NCBI RefSeq assembly: GCF_003254395.2
Contig: NC_037651.1
Location: 10,219,001 to 10,283,000, forward strand
DNA length: 64,000 nucleotides
Direction of reading: 5' to 3'
Source of the DNA: Apis mellifera
Taxonomy: Eukaryota > Arthropoda > Insecta > Hymenoptera > Apidae
Position numbers and translations under genes: made by a program
Notes under the pieces: model-generated
What the model saw: only the letters and a program-made list of their open reading frames with translations
The model's database searches: none
Told to the model about the DNA's origin: nothing
In this document: positions 48,241-60,418 of the stretch, in pieces
Numbering within the stretch: position 1 is the stretch's first letter
How the letters are laid out: each line of letters begins with the position of its first letter

Positions 48241-48400
48241 TTTGGGATATTCCAGCCCATTACGGGGAAACGCCCGATACAGAGCCATTGTTTTCTCAAT
48301 GGATCCATCGCGATATGGGCCGTAATTAACTGGCCGATCCACCGATCGAACACCCGCCGCGATACCGATTTAATTATTTTTCCAAAATAAATAGTTGGTC
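48241..48400. promoter_or_regulatory. Low-repeat island with nested inverted repeats and a Sox-like dyad
   Basis: CCATTG-TTTTCT-CAATGG (48285-48302) is an exact inverted repeat of a Sox-type core. It is bracketed by GCCCAT/ATGGGC (48255-48260 and 48315-48320) and ATTACGG/CCGTAAT (48259-48265 and 48320-48326), followed by TAATTAA, a homeodomain-type word. No simple repeats interrupt the stretch. Enhancer function is inferred from the clustering. Confidence 0.3.
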
Positions 48401-49698
48401 CGAAACGTCACGTTGTTAAACGTTTTCGAACGATACGATTTTTTCTTTTCAGAGAAGAAAAGTAAAAGTTGGTTCCTCTTCCTTATTCGAGCCTTGTGGG
48501 GAATAGGAAGGAAAGAGAAGGGACGTGAAATTCGAGGGACACGTTGGATCGAGTATTAAAACTTGTTAAATCTTAGGCAGGGGATAATAAATGGGGAGGA
48601 AGAATGGTCGACACCTGCGAGATTCCGTCCCATTGCGCCGCGTCTTTTCGATTTCATTTCGTGCTCGCGAGAGCGGGCACCTTGGCCACTTTCCACCTTC
48701 GTTTTTGTTCAATATCGCGTTCCGACCACCCTTTTCCTACTTCTCTCCTCTATCCGTATCCACCCCCTCCCACCGACCGCTCGAGATCCCGAGTACACTT
48801 TGCTCGTATTGCGCGATCAAATTTAGGAGCCATTTCCCGCAATCACGAGCTTCGTTCGCGGAAACGGCCCCGGTTTAACCGTGCCCTCGTTCCTGCCGTG
48901 ACGTTCGTTATTTAAGAGGAATGCGCGCCGTTATTCTTTTTTTTTTCCCCTTTTTTTTTTTTTTTTTCGTTCGCATTTCGACGAGCAACGCTCGCGACAT
49001 CACGTGCCTCGATCCGAGGTAACGATCGATAGGATTAATTAGCCTCGCTCGTATGTGCGCTCGCGAACGTACGAATATCGATCGTTGTCGGACGCCGGCT
49101 CGAGAAGACGAAGAAACGAACGGGTATCGTGACACTAATGCGCGTAAATATACGAGAGAGAGAGAGAGGGAGGATAATTGGTTCTCGGAGAGAAGGAAAA
49201 AGGATAAGGTCGGTCGCGAATCGGTCGATCCGCGTTTTCCACCGCGTTTGAGAAAGCGCGAGCGAAAAATGGGGGATAAGAGAGAAGAAAGGAGGAGGAG
49301 GAGGAGGAGGAGGAAAAGGAGCAAGTTTTCATAGCCACGAGGCACTCGGTGTCGTCTAGCGGAGTCGCATTACAATAATTGAATTGCATAGGACACGCGG
49401 GTCTTCTCGTCTTCAAAGAACGCAAGAAAATAGGTGGGGGGGGGAGAGGTGTGTTGGGGGGAACGAGATGGCTTCCGGAAAAGGGGCGGGTCTCCGTCAC
49501 GCGGTTCGGTCGGGTGGTTAAAAGAGGCGAAAAGGGGAGGAAAGGGTGCAGCGAGAGAGAGGTTTGGAGCGGAAGGTTGTTGAAGGAGGGGTGTCTGAGA
49601 AAATCAATAGACACGTTCGTACACGTCGCGTGCAGTTAAGTGACTAAGAAATTAATATCTCGATGAGGTCGAGCCACCGGCTGCTCGATCCGAGCCAC

Positions 49699-49723
49699 GG
49701 CCTGCCTGCCTGCCTGCCTGCCT
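49699..49723. repeat. (GCCT)n tetranucleotide run
   Basis: Six near-perfect GCCT units. The opposite strand gives an Arg-Gln-Ala-Gly repeat in an apparent ORF. Confidence 0.9.
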
Positions 49724-49876
49724 CGAGAAAAAAACCGGGCAAAACCCGCTCGTAACGACGATCCCGACCCGACCATCGCCACCTTTTTACCCCCCTTCGT
49801 CAAGGTTAATAGATGCGTCCCGATGTCGGATGTCACCGCGCTCCGAAACACCTCCCACGGGAAACCCCACGACATC

Positions 49877-49903
49877 GACGACGACGACGACGACGACGAC
49901 GAG
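49877..49903. repeat. (GAC)n trinucleotide run
   Basis: About nine GAC/ACG units: poly-Asp on +, poly-Ser or poly-Arg on -. Confidence 0.9.
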
Positions 49904-50057
49904 TTGCGGAGGACGGATTTGTGGGAAGCCGAGAACGCGATAGGATCCCCCGGCTCCTTTGACTCTCCCGGCTCTCGCGGAATCCGTGGCTCGAGCGAAA
50001 CGCGTCGTAACGGCAATTCACCGGCAATCAACCGGCGCGTGTTTTGTGGTCGTCCAG

Positions 50058-50058
50058 G

Positions 50059-50104
<46 letters not shown>

Positions 50105-50109
50105 AGGGG
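50058..50109. repeat. (GA)n microsatellite
   Basis: About 52 nt of purines, nearly all GA units with a single AAAG interruption. Confidence 0.9.
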
Positions 50110-50329
50110 AGGCGGAGGCACCGGACCCTCGCCGTTTATTCGCCGTTGTCATAGAAGAATTATAAGTGCCGCGGCGCGGCGCGTACCCCACGAAACCGAA
50201 TACGTGGCTCGCATGCGTGATAAACGCACCGCGAAACGATTTGGAAAAAAAAAAAAAGAAAGGAAAAAAAATATCCACCACCCCCCTCCCACGAGGATAG
50301 GTGGGTAGACCCCCCTCCGTGCACGTGCG

Positions 50330-50760
50330 ATTTATGGCCGACGTCGGAATTTAAAGAACGGGCGCGACAGGTTCGATGGTCGTATGAAAATGACGATTAA
50401 AAAGGGTTGGAGCGGGCGCAGGCTGCTTGTTTGCGTTCCCGTTCACCGAAACGAGCCGCTCGACCGTTGTCGGCCCGTTTCGCCATTGGACAGGGGGATC
50501 GCCGATGGACGATTTAATTAATACGCGTCGTTGATTTTCAGGTGAAACTCGATCGCTTATACGAGATCATTGCGTAGCTGTCGCAAAGCCGCGATGCCAC
50601 CGCTGGCCCTCGCCACCCACGCGCGATAATCGACCGACTATCCCTCCCGTCTATGACGCGCGCACCGATAAACGCGAACCATCCATTCAAAGCAAGATGA
50701 CGCTCGATAATTGCGTGGTCGGGGGCCAATTATCGCGCGGAAAAAATACCAACGAATAGA
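50330..50760. promoter_or_regulatory. Low-repeat island with a 10-bp inverted repeat; candidate conserved non-coding element
   Basis: GCGCGATAAT at 50621-50630 is exactly reverse-complemented by ATTATCGCGC at 50729-50738, with a further related word GCTCGATAATTG between them. Upstream are GATTTATGGCC (Hox/Caudal-like) and TTTAATTAAT. A TTGATTTTCAG|GTGAAA word near 50531-50546 combines acceptor and donor features. Function is inferred. Confidence 0.22.
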
Positions 50761-51305
50761 ATAGGCCGGGAATCGATGTTTCGATTAATAATCGGAACCG
50801 CCGTCGTCGTTATCGCCTTTCTTCTTCTTCCCTTCGGATCGATACCGATATCTTCCATATCCGTACTTTCTTTCTTCGCGGCTTTCCCTCCTTCCTTCTC
50901 TCTCTCTCTGCCCTCCTTCCTTTATCGAACCGCGTAACAACACCGTTCTCGCTCGTTCACCGCGCTCCGATCGATTTCTCCCCGTTCGTTCCACGGGATT
51001 TTGCCGTTAAAAGAGCGAGGAGGGAGAGGGGAGGGTGGCGTTTAGCGATACTAACCGATCGAGAGGAGGCGAGTGATTCAGCAGGCGCGTCATGTCGCGC
51101 CTCTCGGTGTCGTCGCGTGCGAAGAGATCGCGCCGAAGTTGGGACAAAAAATGAAGATGGAATAAAAGGAGGAGATGAAATGAACCCGTGAGAGGTGACT
51201 GGCATATTGTCGAGGAACTTTTAATATCTTCCACGGCATTTCCGATACGCGGGGATAGTAGTACGTCCGTCGAGAACGACCGACCCGACTCCACGTACCA
51301 CGTCG

Positions 51306-51373
51306 CTCTCCTTTCTCCTTCCTTCCTTCCTTCCTTCCTTCCCTCCTTCCCTCTCTCCCTCCCTCCTTTTTCC
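51306..51373. repeat. (TTCC)n pyrimidine tract, 68 nt
   Basis: Uninterrupted pyrimidines with at least six TTCC units and CCCT/CCTC ends. Confidence 0.9.
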
Positions 51374-52200
51374 AACGTCTCTGCCTCGCCCAAGGGACGC
51401 AAGTGTCTCTTATTTCCATTCGCCCGGTGAATTCCATTTTTCGAGTTACCTTCGCCGTCGAGCTTGGATGAAACGCGCGATAGATTTTTTTTTTTCCCCT
51501 CCCCTCCCCTCTTCTCCATCCTTCGATCGAGCCTTCGACGAGAGCCGTACAGGAGGTAGGAGAAAATTATATATCGCGGTCTGGAAGCGACGCTACCTAC
51601 TCGACCATCGAACGTGTTTCACGTTCAACGATCGAACGGTGCGGCTAATTAATTGATTCATCGATATACCTGCCGTGGTGGTCTCCACCGTCGAGTGATT
51701 AATTGGACTGCTTCGTTGTACGAATTTCGTTACGCGACGGAGATCGACTTCCCTCCTCCCCCCCGATGATTGATCGTTTCGAGATCCGCGACAGATATCC
51801 CTCTCTTTCGCCAAGGAAGCAACGATTCTTCTCCCTTCGAGGACGAAACGCCAAGGATGGATACGCGATACGAAAAAAAAAAAAAAAAAAAAAGGAAAAA
51901 AAGATCGGTTCGCATATCCGCGCCGTTTCTTTTTCGGCTCTCTCGCCGAATTTTATTCACGAAGCACAGCCGGGCTACCGTATAAATGGTGGCATTATAC
52001 CCATCCAACGCATCCTCCATCTCCACGGCTATTGGCGACCGCCAGAGTAGTTGCGCTTCAGCTTTCAATATTTCAAACACTTATCGTCCACGGGTCCGCG
52101 CCACCGCCGTTTCGGTAAAGAGCAGAGAGAGAGAGAGGGGTTACCCTCGGTTTCGTGGCAGACTCGCAGAAGCTAACGGGGAATCGACCGTGTCCCCTTT

Positions 52201-55200
52201 CCACTCTCGCTCGGTATAATAGTCGCATTTATATCATCTCCACCCGCCACGGTTTTGACTTTATAATTTAATGTGGAAACTCACGGCCGCACCCTTGCCT
52301 CGCCAACCCTTGGCGCACTAAAGGGTTGCTGTTGCGCGACGTGCACTCCCCGCAACTCGACCCTACCTGGCGATCAATTATGCCAGCCCGATATCCGATT
52401 TTTCCATCTCTCCGAATTGATCGATCGATCCGATCGAATTCTTCGTTCTCATCTTTATTTTCTCTCTTCTATCCGAAAAGAGGCATCGCTCAAAATCTAA
52501 AAAGTTTAAAAACGCGTTAAACTTCTCCACGGGCGTTTCGCGCTTTTAATAAATAGCCAATAACGAGCGTAATATCAGCGCCGGTAAATCGTAAAAGGTA
52601 ACGAAGCCGTATAACTCGGAGGAGCGGATGGTATTGCGCTTTAAATTGTTCCCTCCCCGATGTCGGTGCGCGATTCAACGTGCTGTCCCCGTTAAAACTT
52701 TGCCGCTGTTGAAAGGAGTTTCGAGCGAGGAGGCGAAGGGAGTTTTCGGCCACGTCGAAAATATTATTGCCTTTGCGAAACCTTACCTCTCGATATACCT
52801 TCGTCTAAAAAAATTCTTCGACTGGAATTCTTCCCCTCGTGGACGGGCCGAAATCCGATGAATCGGACGTGAATTCGCGATAACGCGTCTCCGCGCTTAT
52901 AGCTGATAGGTATTTGCGCGCGGAGACTCGGTAAACAGAGGGAATAGATGGCGGGATGGAACGTTTGGCTCCATTATGGGATGCGAGGAAGGGAGGAAGA
53001 GAACGCACGAATCCATTTCGCGGCGAGCAAAGCCCACCACCACGTATAGAGCAACGGAATGTATCCATCCAGATAAGGCGCTCCTTCGGAATAGAGGGGG
53101 TCCTGCCTGGGTCCCAGCAGACCGCATCACAGTACATTACCGAGCATAGATGCGAACCTGGTTCGCGTATATTCATGTATATAATCCCTCTCTTCGACGA
53201 GATCGCCACAGGCGTCGTTCCAACGATCTACGTCGTCGACGCGCTCCGCCTTCCTCCATCTTCTCCCTTTTTCTTCTTCTTCTTCTTCTTCTTCTTCGAT
53301 ACGCGTCGAGAAAATGGGACGAATCCTTTCCCGTTTGTCTTGCGATATCTCGCGATATCCGAGGCGAGAAATCCCGGCATCCGGACATCAAGTATAGTTT
53401 GAAAGGGGGGAGGGGGAGCGAGCGCAAAGTCCCCGAAAGCATTCGTATCACTTAGCGAGCCGGTACACGGAGAATAGCGTTTTCGAAGCGCGGCCGGACA
53501 CCGGTGTCCAGGAAACGAAGCTACCATCGTTCGTTCAACGCCCCGTGGGGGAAATCTCGTTCGATCCCTCTGCGACCGTCTTCTCTTGCCAAAGGGTTAA
53601 TTCACATTTATATCCCTGACACCGGCCGGGGGATATTATTGGGGTGGGAAAGCGATATTTTTCCACTGTCTTTTAAATCCTACCAAGAATCCTCGCTTCG
53701 GTTCGAGCTCGTTCGAGATTTCGCACCGAAATACACATACATATATACGTGTAGAGAGAGATAGGGATTGGAAAAGAGAGACACAGAGTTCCTTTCGACG
53801 GTTTTGAAAAACACGACGGTCTGGAGAACGACGCGGTTAAGATTGCCACGTAACGCGGACCCGATTCCGACCAGAGAAAAGTCTTGCCCGTGGTCCTTTG
53901 CCATTGCCTCCCGTTCGAGGCAGGCCGAGTTTGGCTCGTCGCCAGAGTTGCCGCACCCTCCGGGGCTGCTTCGCATTTCTCCGCCCGCCCTCCTCCTCCT
54001 CCCTCCTTCCGAGAAGGGAGTGGAACACAGAGAGTCGTAACACCTAGCACGCTATTTACGGTCATTTTTAGCGGTGGTGGGTTCGCGTCACCGTATAATT
54101 GCCGCGGTACGAGACCTTCTCTCTAATGGGCTCTCGTTTCGAAGAGAATAAACGGACGGAATTTTCGAGGGTTGATTCGAAGCGGACGCCTCGAGTGATC
54201 GCGTGGCCGATCGACGTTCACCGATCTCTCTCTTCCGTCCGCGTTCAGTTGCAAGGAACGCAAGGCCGCGGAGAAGAGGGCAATCGTGCTTTTAGCAGCC
54301 CCGGTGAATGCACCGACCGGCAGGTCAATAGAGACCGCCGCCGCCGCCGCCACCCCCTACCCCTTGCTTGGTGGGCCGCTTCCACTTCTCCGCGGTTGCG
54401 TCGGCATGCAAGTGAAATTCACGGAAACGGTTTGCGCGAGAAACCGGCCTCGTTCCCTTTTTCTTCCCTCGCCGATAACCGTTCTTTCTTTCTTTCGAAC
54501 GATTCTATCCTATCCTCGCTGGAAAATTCAGCGAATCCATGGAGCGGGAAGAGAGAGAGAGAGATTGGAAACCGGAGGAGTTAACTAATCGGGAGAGGGA
54601 AGAAGGTAATCGGTTGCAGTAGTAGTTTCTTGGAGAAAAAGGAAGGAGGAGAAAGAAGAATCAAGGAGCGAACGATACATTGGGGAAAACGGAAAGAAAG
54701 ATTCCGAGGTGCGAAGAGTTTTCCGCCGACTTGAAAAAAGACTTTACGACGTCCGTTCCCCCTTCGAGGGGAAAGATCGTCTCTACGCGGCGCTCGCGCT
54801 CTCTGTTACCGCGCGAATTCGCGTAAACTCGAAAGCAAGAGAACCGGTCCGCTTTTTATTTATCGGTAAGGAAAAGAGAGAGGAAGAAAGGAGGGAGGGA
54901 GAAAAAAGAAAAATGGGAAGAGAAGGGGGAAGCGTGGCGAGATAGGTAGACGGATAAGCGAAACGGAACTTTTTCGTCGCGCAAATTCGTCCCCAGGCGA
55001 TCCTGTTTTCTAAGCAATTTCATTAAGCTCGATCGAAGGGCCGGCTCTATTATATAAGCCGGTTTCATCGGAGGGGGAGGGGTGTAGCAATCTTGCTAAT
55101 GGGCGCTGGCCGCGCGGCACACGAGCGGGGACGCAAACACGCGCGCGCGTAAGTGTAGTACGCGTGCACAGAAATGGGACGTGAAACGGAGGGAGAGGGA

Positions 55201-56702
55201 GAGGGAGTGGTGAGGAAGGAACACAGAGGGCTGTCACTCGACGCGTTTCCGGCCAATACTCGAGTGTCGTGTCAAAAATAGGCTGGCTGTGAACCATCGT
55301 TGTTGGCGTTTCCTACACCGCCTTTGTCCCCTTTCCCGGACGACGGTGAAACGTAGCGTTGCCCGGGCGGAACCTTTACTTTCGATTAATACACCGTCCA
55401 TTAGGGATATCGGGTGGAAACCGTGTCAAAGATGTTTGCTCCCGATCCGCGTATCGCGTAACGCCGATAATACCGGCCGAGTATCAAGGGGGGGGAGGAC
55501 CCCCAAGAAAACGCGATATCCCCAAGATACGTTAACTCGGGAATTTAATAGTTTTCGGGGGAGGCGCGAAGCAAGGGGATGAGCACAGGCACGGCAAAGG
55601 TAGAAACAATCGTCGCATTGTAAGCGTCGCAATCCGGAGTTTCTCGCCACGGTACAATGGCACGCCCTAACGCGTTGCTCGGCGCCTACCCTGCGCTTTC
55701 CACGCGTCTCCCTATCAACCGGATGAACAATGAGAGCCGAGAAAGAGAATCGCCTCGCTCTCGAGTTTAGATTCCTCGCGTTTCCTTCCTTCCTTCCTCC
55801 CTCCCTCGTTTTTCTTTCTTCGACTTGAAGCTTCTTTTCGAGAAAATGGCAAACGGAGGATATATATCTCTCTTTGGGATAACCGTTGGCGATGTCTTTC
55901 CGGATGGAGAATAATTAGAATCTGTATCGAGGAGGAGGAGGACGGAATCGGTCGTGTCCGCTTCACGTCGCCATAAATCATTCCGGCGATCTGGTTTAAA
56001 TCGGGCGGAGAAAGGACGACGAAGAGGACGGGAGTATACGAATAGAGCGTGTAGGAATAGGATGGAAGGAAGGAGGGCCGACCATATCGTCGTCCAATAT
56101 CGGACGGATATATGCAGCGAGACGATTTTTCAAAAAGTTTTTCGTTCGGATCGCGCGCACCGGTCGTGTGTTTCGAAAGTTGGGAACGAGAGGTCCGACC
56201 AACTCTCTCTCTCTCTTTCTCTCTCTCGCGGGGGAAGAGGAAAGAAACCGAGATACCGCCGAAACCGAATACGGCGGCAATACGACGCGACGTAAATCTT
56301 TGACGTCGATTCGATTAGACGGACGGTAATTTACACGCCGCCGTACGGGTGAGGCTGATCTGTCTGTCGTCCATCCCTGTGTACGTGCACACGAATTTAC
56401 CGCGTTCCGAGGAAACAATTGCCTATCGAGTATAAATCTGGGATACAATCCTCCGTCCTCCATCCTCGGCGTACAATCTCGAGGATATAACGCTGGCAGA
56501 CCTCTTAAATTCTCCGTCCCGACGATACCGGGCAGGGAAAGGGGAAGAGAACCCTTTATTTCGTTGATCACGTGCCAACACCGACCCGCGTCTACCTGCC
56601 TCTTTTATTTTTCTTGGCCTCGGTAGCATCGTTTATCGATTCTTGATTCGTTTCACGGAATTCCCGTTCCGCTCGTTCCGATTATTAAGTATCGGAAGAA
56701 GA
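52201..56702. other. Intron-like or intergenic CpG-rich region, no supported gene
   Basis: A short hairpin CAACCCTT/AAGGGTTG (52304-52311 and 52321-52328) lies in a low-repeat patch. Repeats include (TTC)n near 53260-53297, (GCC)n near 54340-54354 and an alternating CG run near 55139-55150. Two overlapping frames at 52805-53209 (-) and 52956-53402 (+) are both open through mixed-composition sequence, and neither shows a domain. Confidence 0.4.
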
Positions 56703-56723
56703 CCCCCCCCCCCCCCCCCCCCC
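56703..56723. repeat. Poly-C run, 21 nt
   Basis: Twenty-one consecutive C followed by GCCCCGGGG. Such long C/G homopolymers are rare in insect genomes and prone to sequencing and assembly error; the opposite strand could form a G-quadruplex. Confidence 0.95.
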
Positions 56724-57151
56724 GCCCCGGGGACGAAACACTCGGGAAGAAAGTGGAGAAAGGAGGAGAAGAAAGAGGAGAGGGATTGGAGCGGAAAGTT
56801 TGGCGCGATGTGTCAGTGGTAACGCCCGACACAATAGCTTGTTACGGGACAATGGACGGAGTGGGATAAATTCGGCCGAATTTAATTATGAGACGCCTTG
56901 GGGTGGTACGGGCCGCCGACTCGTAGCCCGAACACGGTGTTGGCTCCACGGTATTCTAGAATACCCCGGGAAAGGGACCCCGCTCCCGTACCCTCTCCCC
57001 TACAGAAATTGAATACGAGTTAATTTCGCTCGCGATACAGCTACAGTATTCGATTCTCCCTCTCTCTCTCTCTTTCTTTTTTCGCTTCCTATCTTTCGTT
57101 TCTCTCCACCCCACTTTCGTTTACCCCAAACGAATCTCTTTCTTCCGGTAG
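56724..57151. other. Non-coding stretch, nothing recognised
   Basis: Mixed GC-rich sequence followed by a CT-rich run (about 57056-57080). A T-GGACGGAG word at 56853 resembles the 5' end of miR-184 but has no matching hairpin arm. Confidence 0.4.
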
Positions 57152-57526
57152 AGCGAGTTCTCGTTGATCCTTCGAAAAACCAGCCGCCGATTCCTGTTAT
57201 ACGTTATCCTTCTAAAACTCGTTTTATTATATATTGTTATATCGATTTTATCGAGTCACTTTCATAAATATTCGATTCGGAGGCTCGGAAGACTCGAGTA
57301 CAAAAGTTCCGCCCAATTTCCCTTATATCGAGAAGAATTTCTTTTAAACCTCGCCCTTCTCTTCTGCGCGGCTGCACTCCGCGAGACTGCGGGATGTCCG
57401 TTCCGATTTCGAAGGCAAGATTCCTCGCATCGAGCAACCTCGTCGTGCGTCCAACGTCGTGAATTCTGCGGGCCAGTTTATCTTCTTCTCGTCTCGGAGG
57501 ATCTTTCCCCGGTTTTATCCCGGTAA
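57152..57526 (+). other. Open frame with a membrane-type segment behind an acceptor-like site; doubtful
   Basis: A CT-rich tract ending TTCCGGTAG at 57151 resembles a 3' splice site. In phase 0 from 57152 the frame reads basic residues (RKTSRR), then a long hydrophobic run (FLLYVILLKLVLLYIVISIL), then a polar stem rich in Arg and Ser. That resembles a type II membrane anchor. There is no ATG, so it could only be an internal exon. The hydrophobic run coincides with a locally AT-rich patch that would encode Leu, Ile and Val by composition alone. Confidence 0.08.
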
Positions 57527-60360
57527 ACGGTGAATCGAGCGGGGCAAGAGGCGATACGGGGAGGAAAGGAAAGGAAAGGAAAGGAAAGGACGAGCGAGGG
57601 GTTTTGTAGCAGGAACGGGGCGCGGGGCTTCGCAAACTCGACTCGGAGTCGCTCTATTATAGTTGCCAAGTCTGCAGTAATCATGTTGGATATTTTAATA
57701 AGAGGGAACAGCGAGGAGAAACTGGATCCCTCGTTCTGCGTCTTCTTCTCCGCGTCCCTTTCGTCACCCTCCTCCTCCTCCTCCTCCTCTTCTCGGGTCA
57801 CCCCATCCATCTACGCACACAGCTGGCTTCCCCGCTCGCGTTTATATCGCGACTTCGATGATCCCGTTACGGTGTGTGTAGTCTTTTCACCCATGCTGAA
57901 AATCCTCGGCTCCTCCCGGCGAGGATACAAATGGAAATTCGTATTTTCTTTGGAAGGAAATCCCGTTTCCACGATCTCTCGATCTCTCGATGCTCTGCTT
58001 CCGTCTCGATGCATCCGTGGGTCCGCGTGATTCTTTGATCTCGGAACGTCCGACCAGAGAACACGCGTCGGATATCTTTATCTTCGATATCCGTTCGACG
58101 ATTTCGCTCGCTCGAGGCAAGGGGGAAGGGATCGGGCTCGTTGGGATGGAAGTGGATGGTAGATTGCGCGCGCGCACGGTGGCGGAAAAGAATCGTTGGT
58201 CCCGTGTCCCGGTTGGGATTAAAGGCGCGCGCGAGCAGTTTTCCATTTGTAAGAAAGCGCGCTTCCGGAATTCCCGGCGGAGACGAGCAGAGCGTCGTTC
58301 TTCTCGAGTTCCTCCTCATTGTCTGGAAAAACGAGGACGCGGGTGTTAAAGCGCGCGTTCGATGCTAACGCGAATTTATCATCGTGAATTATGACGTCGA
58401 TGTTGAGAATACAGAATGAGTAACGTTAATGCTGGCCCGTTTCACTTCCGCTCGTAAATTAAAGTGGATCGTGGAGGAAAGAAAAGGAGGAGAGGAGAGG
58501 AAGAAGGGAAAGGGAAAGGGAAAGAAAAGTCCTAAAAGATTTTAATAATTTCGATATTCCCTGCGAATAACCGAGTTGATTCTTTTACGTTTCGCTTCTC
58601 TGGAATTTCCTCGACCTCGAAAATTCGAATTCTCACGATTTCTACCTCGTTTTCCATTTTCCACAGTTTGATCGAAAGTTTGATCGCGTAATAAACAAAC
58701 TCGATATATATATGATAAGAAGGGGCTGTTCCAATGATCAAAGCTCGAACACCAACGGATTAAATATGAACGTAGGAATCCATGAGAGAAGTCACGCTAC
58801 GCCCGGCACAACAACCGGAAGGGAATCTATTCGGTCGGACGTCCACCGGGCTGGTATCGAGCATCGAGGTCGACCCGTGACGATCGTCGCCTCGTCTCTG
58901 CGCCGGAGAAAGGAAAGGAAAATTTCCGTTTGTCCCCTCGAGACGCGATCGTTCGATCGATGCTTCGCAGATCCGGTGATAATTAATCGGCGTTAAATTA
59001 ATCGACGAGCGCTCGTCCTTGTTGCGAATCTTTCCTTCTTCGATTCGGTCTTCGATTCGGTTGATTAACGAGAGTGGGAACGAGAGAGTATCTGTCAGCG
59101 GCAGAAATCGGATCGGGAAAAATGCACAAATTGGCGCGGTTCTTTCTCCTCCGCCCGGTTGAACTGGATGTATATATATATATATACCGATCGATACGCG
59201 GAAAATTCGAAATCGATGGTGGATCGCGGCCGAGCCGAAGGAAAAGATCCGACGGCGCGTATCGTGAGTGGGTGGGCCAAAGGGCCGCGATACTCGGACG
59301 GTAAAAAGCTTATCTCTGGTTGGCGTAACTTGGCGTTGGCTGCACGGTGATTAATAGCTTCTCCCCATCGTGATTCGCGGGAAGAAGAGGTGGATCGAAG
59401 GAGGGGGAGAAGAAGGCGCGTAGATCGGGGCAAAGTTAGTCGTCGCTGGTAAGACGCGCGGGGGAAGGGGGGCTGTTAATCGAGGGCTCGCGATCCCGTT
59501 TCTCGTCGATGCACTCCCCCTCCTATTTTTCCAAACGCGCCTCGACGTGAACGCGAAATATAAAGACTCCCGTCCCTTCGATACGAACGTGATTTTCGGT
59601 AAACGGAAACGCGCGTCTGTGTACCGTCGGTATTTCCATAGGGTAGGCAAGGATAGGGTGGAATCGAGTCGAATCGATAGCGAAAGCTGGCTGGATGGAA
59701 GATCGTCTGAGATAGAGAGAGGAGACGAAGGAAGGGGGAGAAAAGGATAGAGAGCGTGGAACTGGAAGGATAACTAATGGACGTTTTACGGCGTCAATTA
59801 TACACCGTCGTAAAATATGAATAATTGCGCGAGATTATGGGCGTGCAGAATTTCTTGAAGGGGGGACTCTTGCGCGAATCCGTGCGATATAAAATATATA
59901 TCGGCGCGATCGAGGGGGGGAGAGGAGGAAAGCGCGAAATATCGAGGCGGACGGTATCCATAGCGACGATTCGACGGAAAAGAGATTCGATCGGTTTTCG
60001 ATCGGTATCGGAGGCGATACCGAGTCGTGCCGCTACCAGCCACCGCTTTTCCAGCGTTCGCAGTGGCGCGTGACCATCGCGGATAACGCGATGATTACCA
60101 TCGGAAATTCTACGGATGCATCGCACGCCAAGAAATTACGCCGGATCGTTCGGGATAGAATTTCGATCCCGTCGAACGCGTCTACGAATATTTCGGATTC
60201 TGGGATACGCGCGTCCCCTCCCTCCTCCGTCCGTCTACACTCTATATCTATCCGAACCGCGCCCTTCCCACGGAGAGGAGGAGGAGAAGGAAGAGAGTTT
60301 ACGAAACTCGAGAAGGAAGAGCGAGCGATGCTGTTTCTTCTTCTCGATCCTTCACTCTCG
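57527..60360. other. Intron-like or intergenic CpG-rich region, no supported gene
   Basis: It contains (GGAAA)n, (TCC)n near 57767-57790, GGGAAA units near 58506-58525, (TA)n near 59169-59187, and overlapping Arg/Ser-rich frames on both strands (57530-58030 +, 57867-58319 -, 57990-58349 +). No domain or splice framing is visible. Confidence 0.4.
57563..57590. repeat. (GGAAA)n pentanucleotide run
   Basis: Five to six perfect GGAAA units. Confidence 0.9.
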
Positions 60361-60381
60361 CCGCACCTTCTCGATCCGAGA

Positions 60382-60418
60382 TATAGTCGACGGTTTCTAT
60401 AGTCGGACTATATAGTCG
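60382..60418. repeat. Three TATAGTCG words, one forming a dyad
   Basis: TATAGTCG occurs at 60382, 60398 and 60411. TATAGTC-G-GACTATA (60398-60412) is a perfect 7-bp inverted repeat around one base. It may be a binding-site cluster or a small local duplication. Confidence 0.6.

Larger units (their letters stand above)
48401..52200. other. Intron-like or intergenic CpG-rich region, no supported gene
   Basis: The block holds poly-T near 48937-48968, GGA units near 49287-49320, (GCCT)n, (GAC)n, (GA)n and TTCC tracts listed separately, and an A-rich run near 51871-51901. A low-repeat stretch lies at about 50330-50760 and is listed separately. No exon is supported. Confidence 0.4.

Noticed and set aside
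50562..50580. GAGATCATTG followed by AGCTG, resembling bantam microRNA
   Set aside because: The middle differs, the first base differs, and no complementary 5' arm is present upstream, so no precursor hairpin forms.
52805..53402. Overlapping 134-codon - and 148-codon + ORFs of mixed composition
   Set aside because: Both strands are open, the + frame ends in a (TTC)n poly-Phe tract, and no recognisable family is present.
56853..56861. TGGACGGAG, identical to the 5' end of miR-184
   Set aside because: Similarity stops after nine bases and no matching precursor arm is seen.
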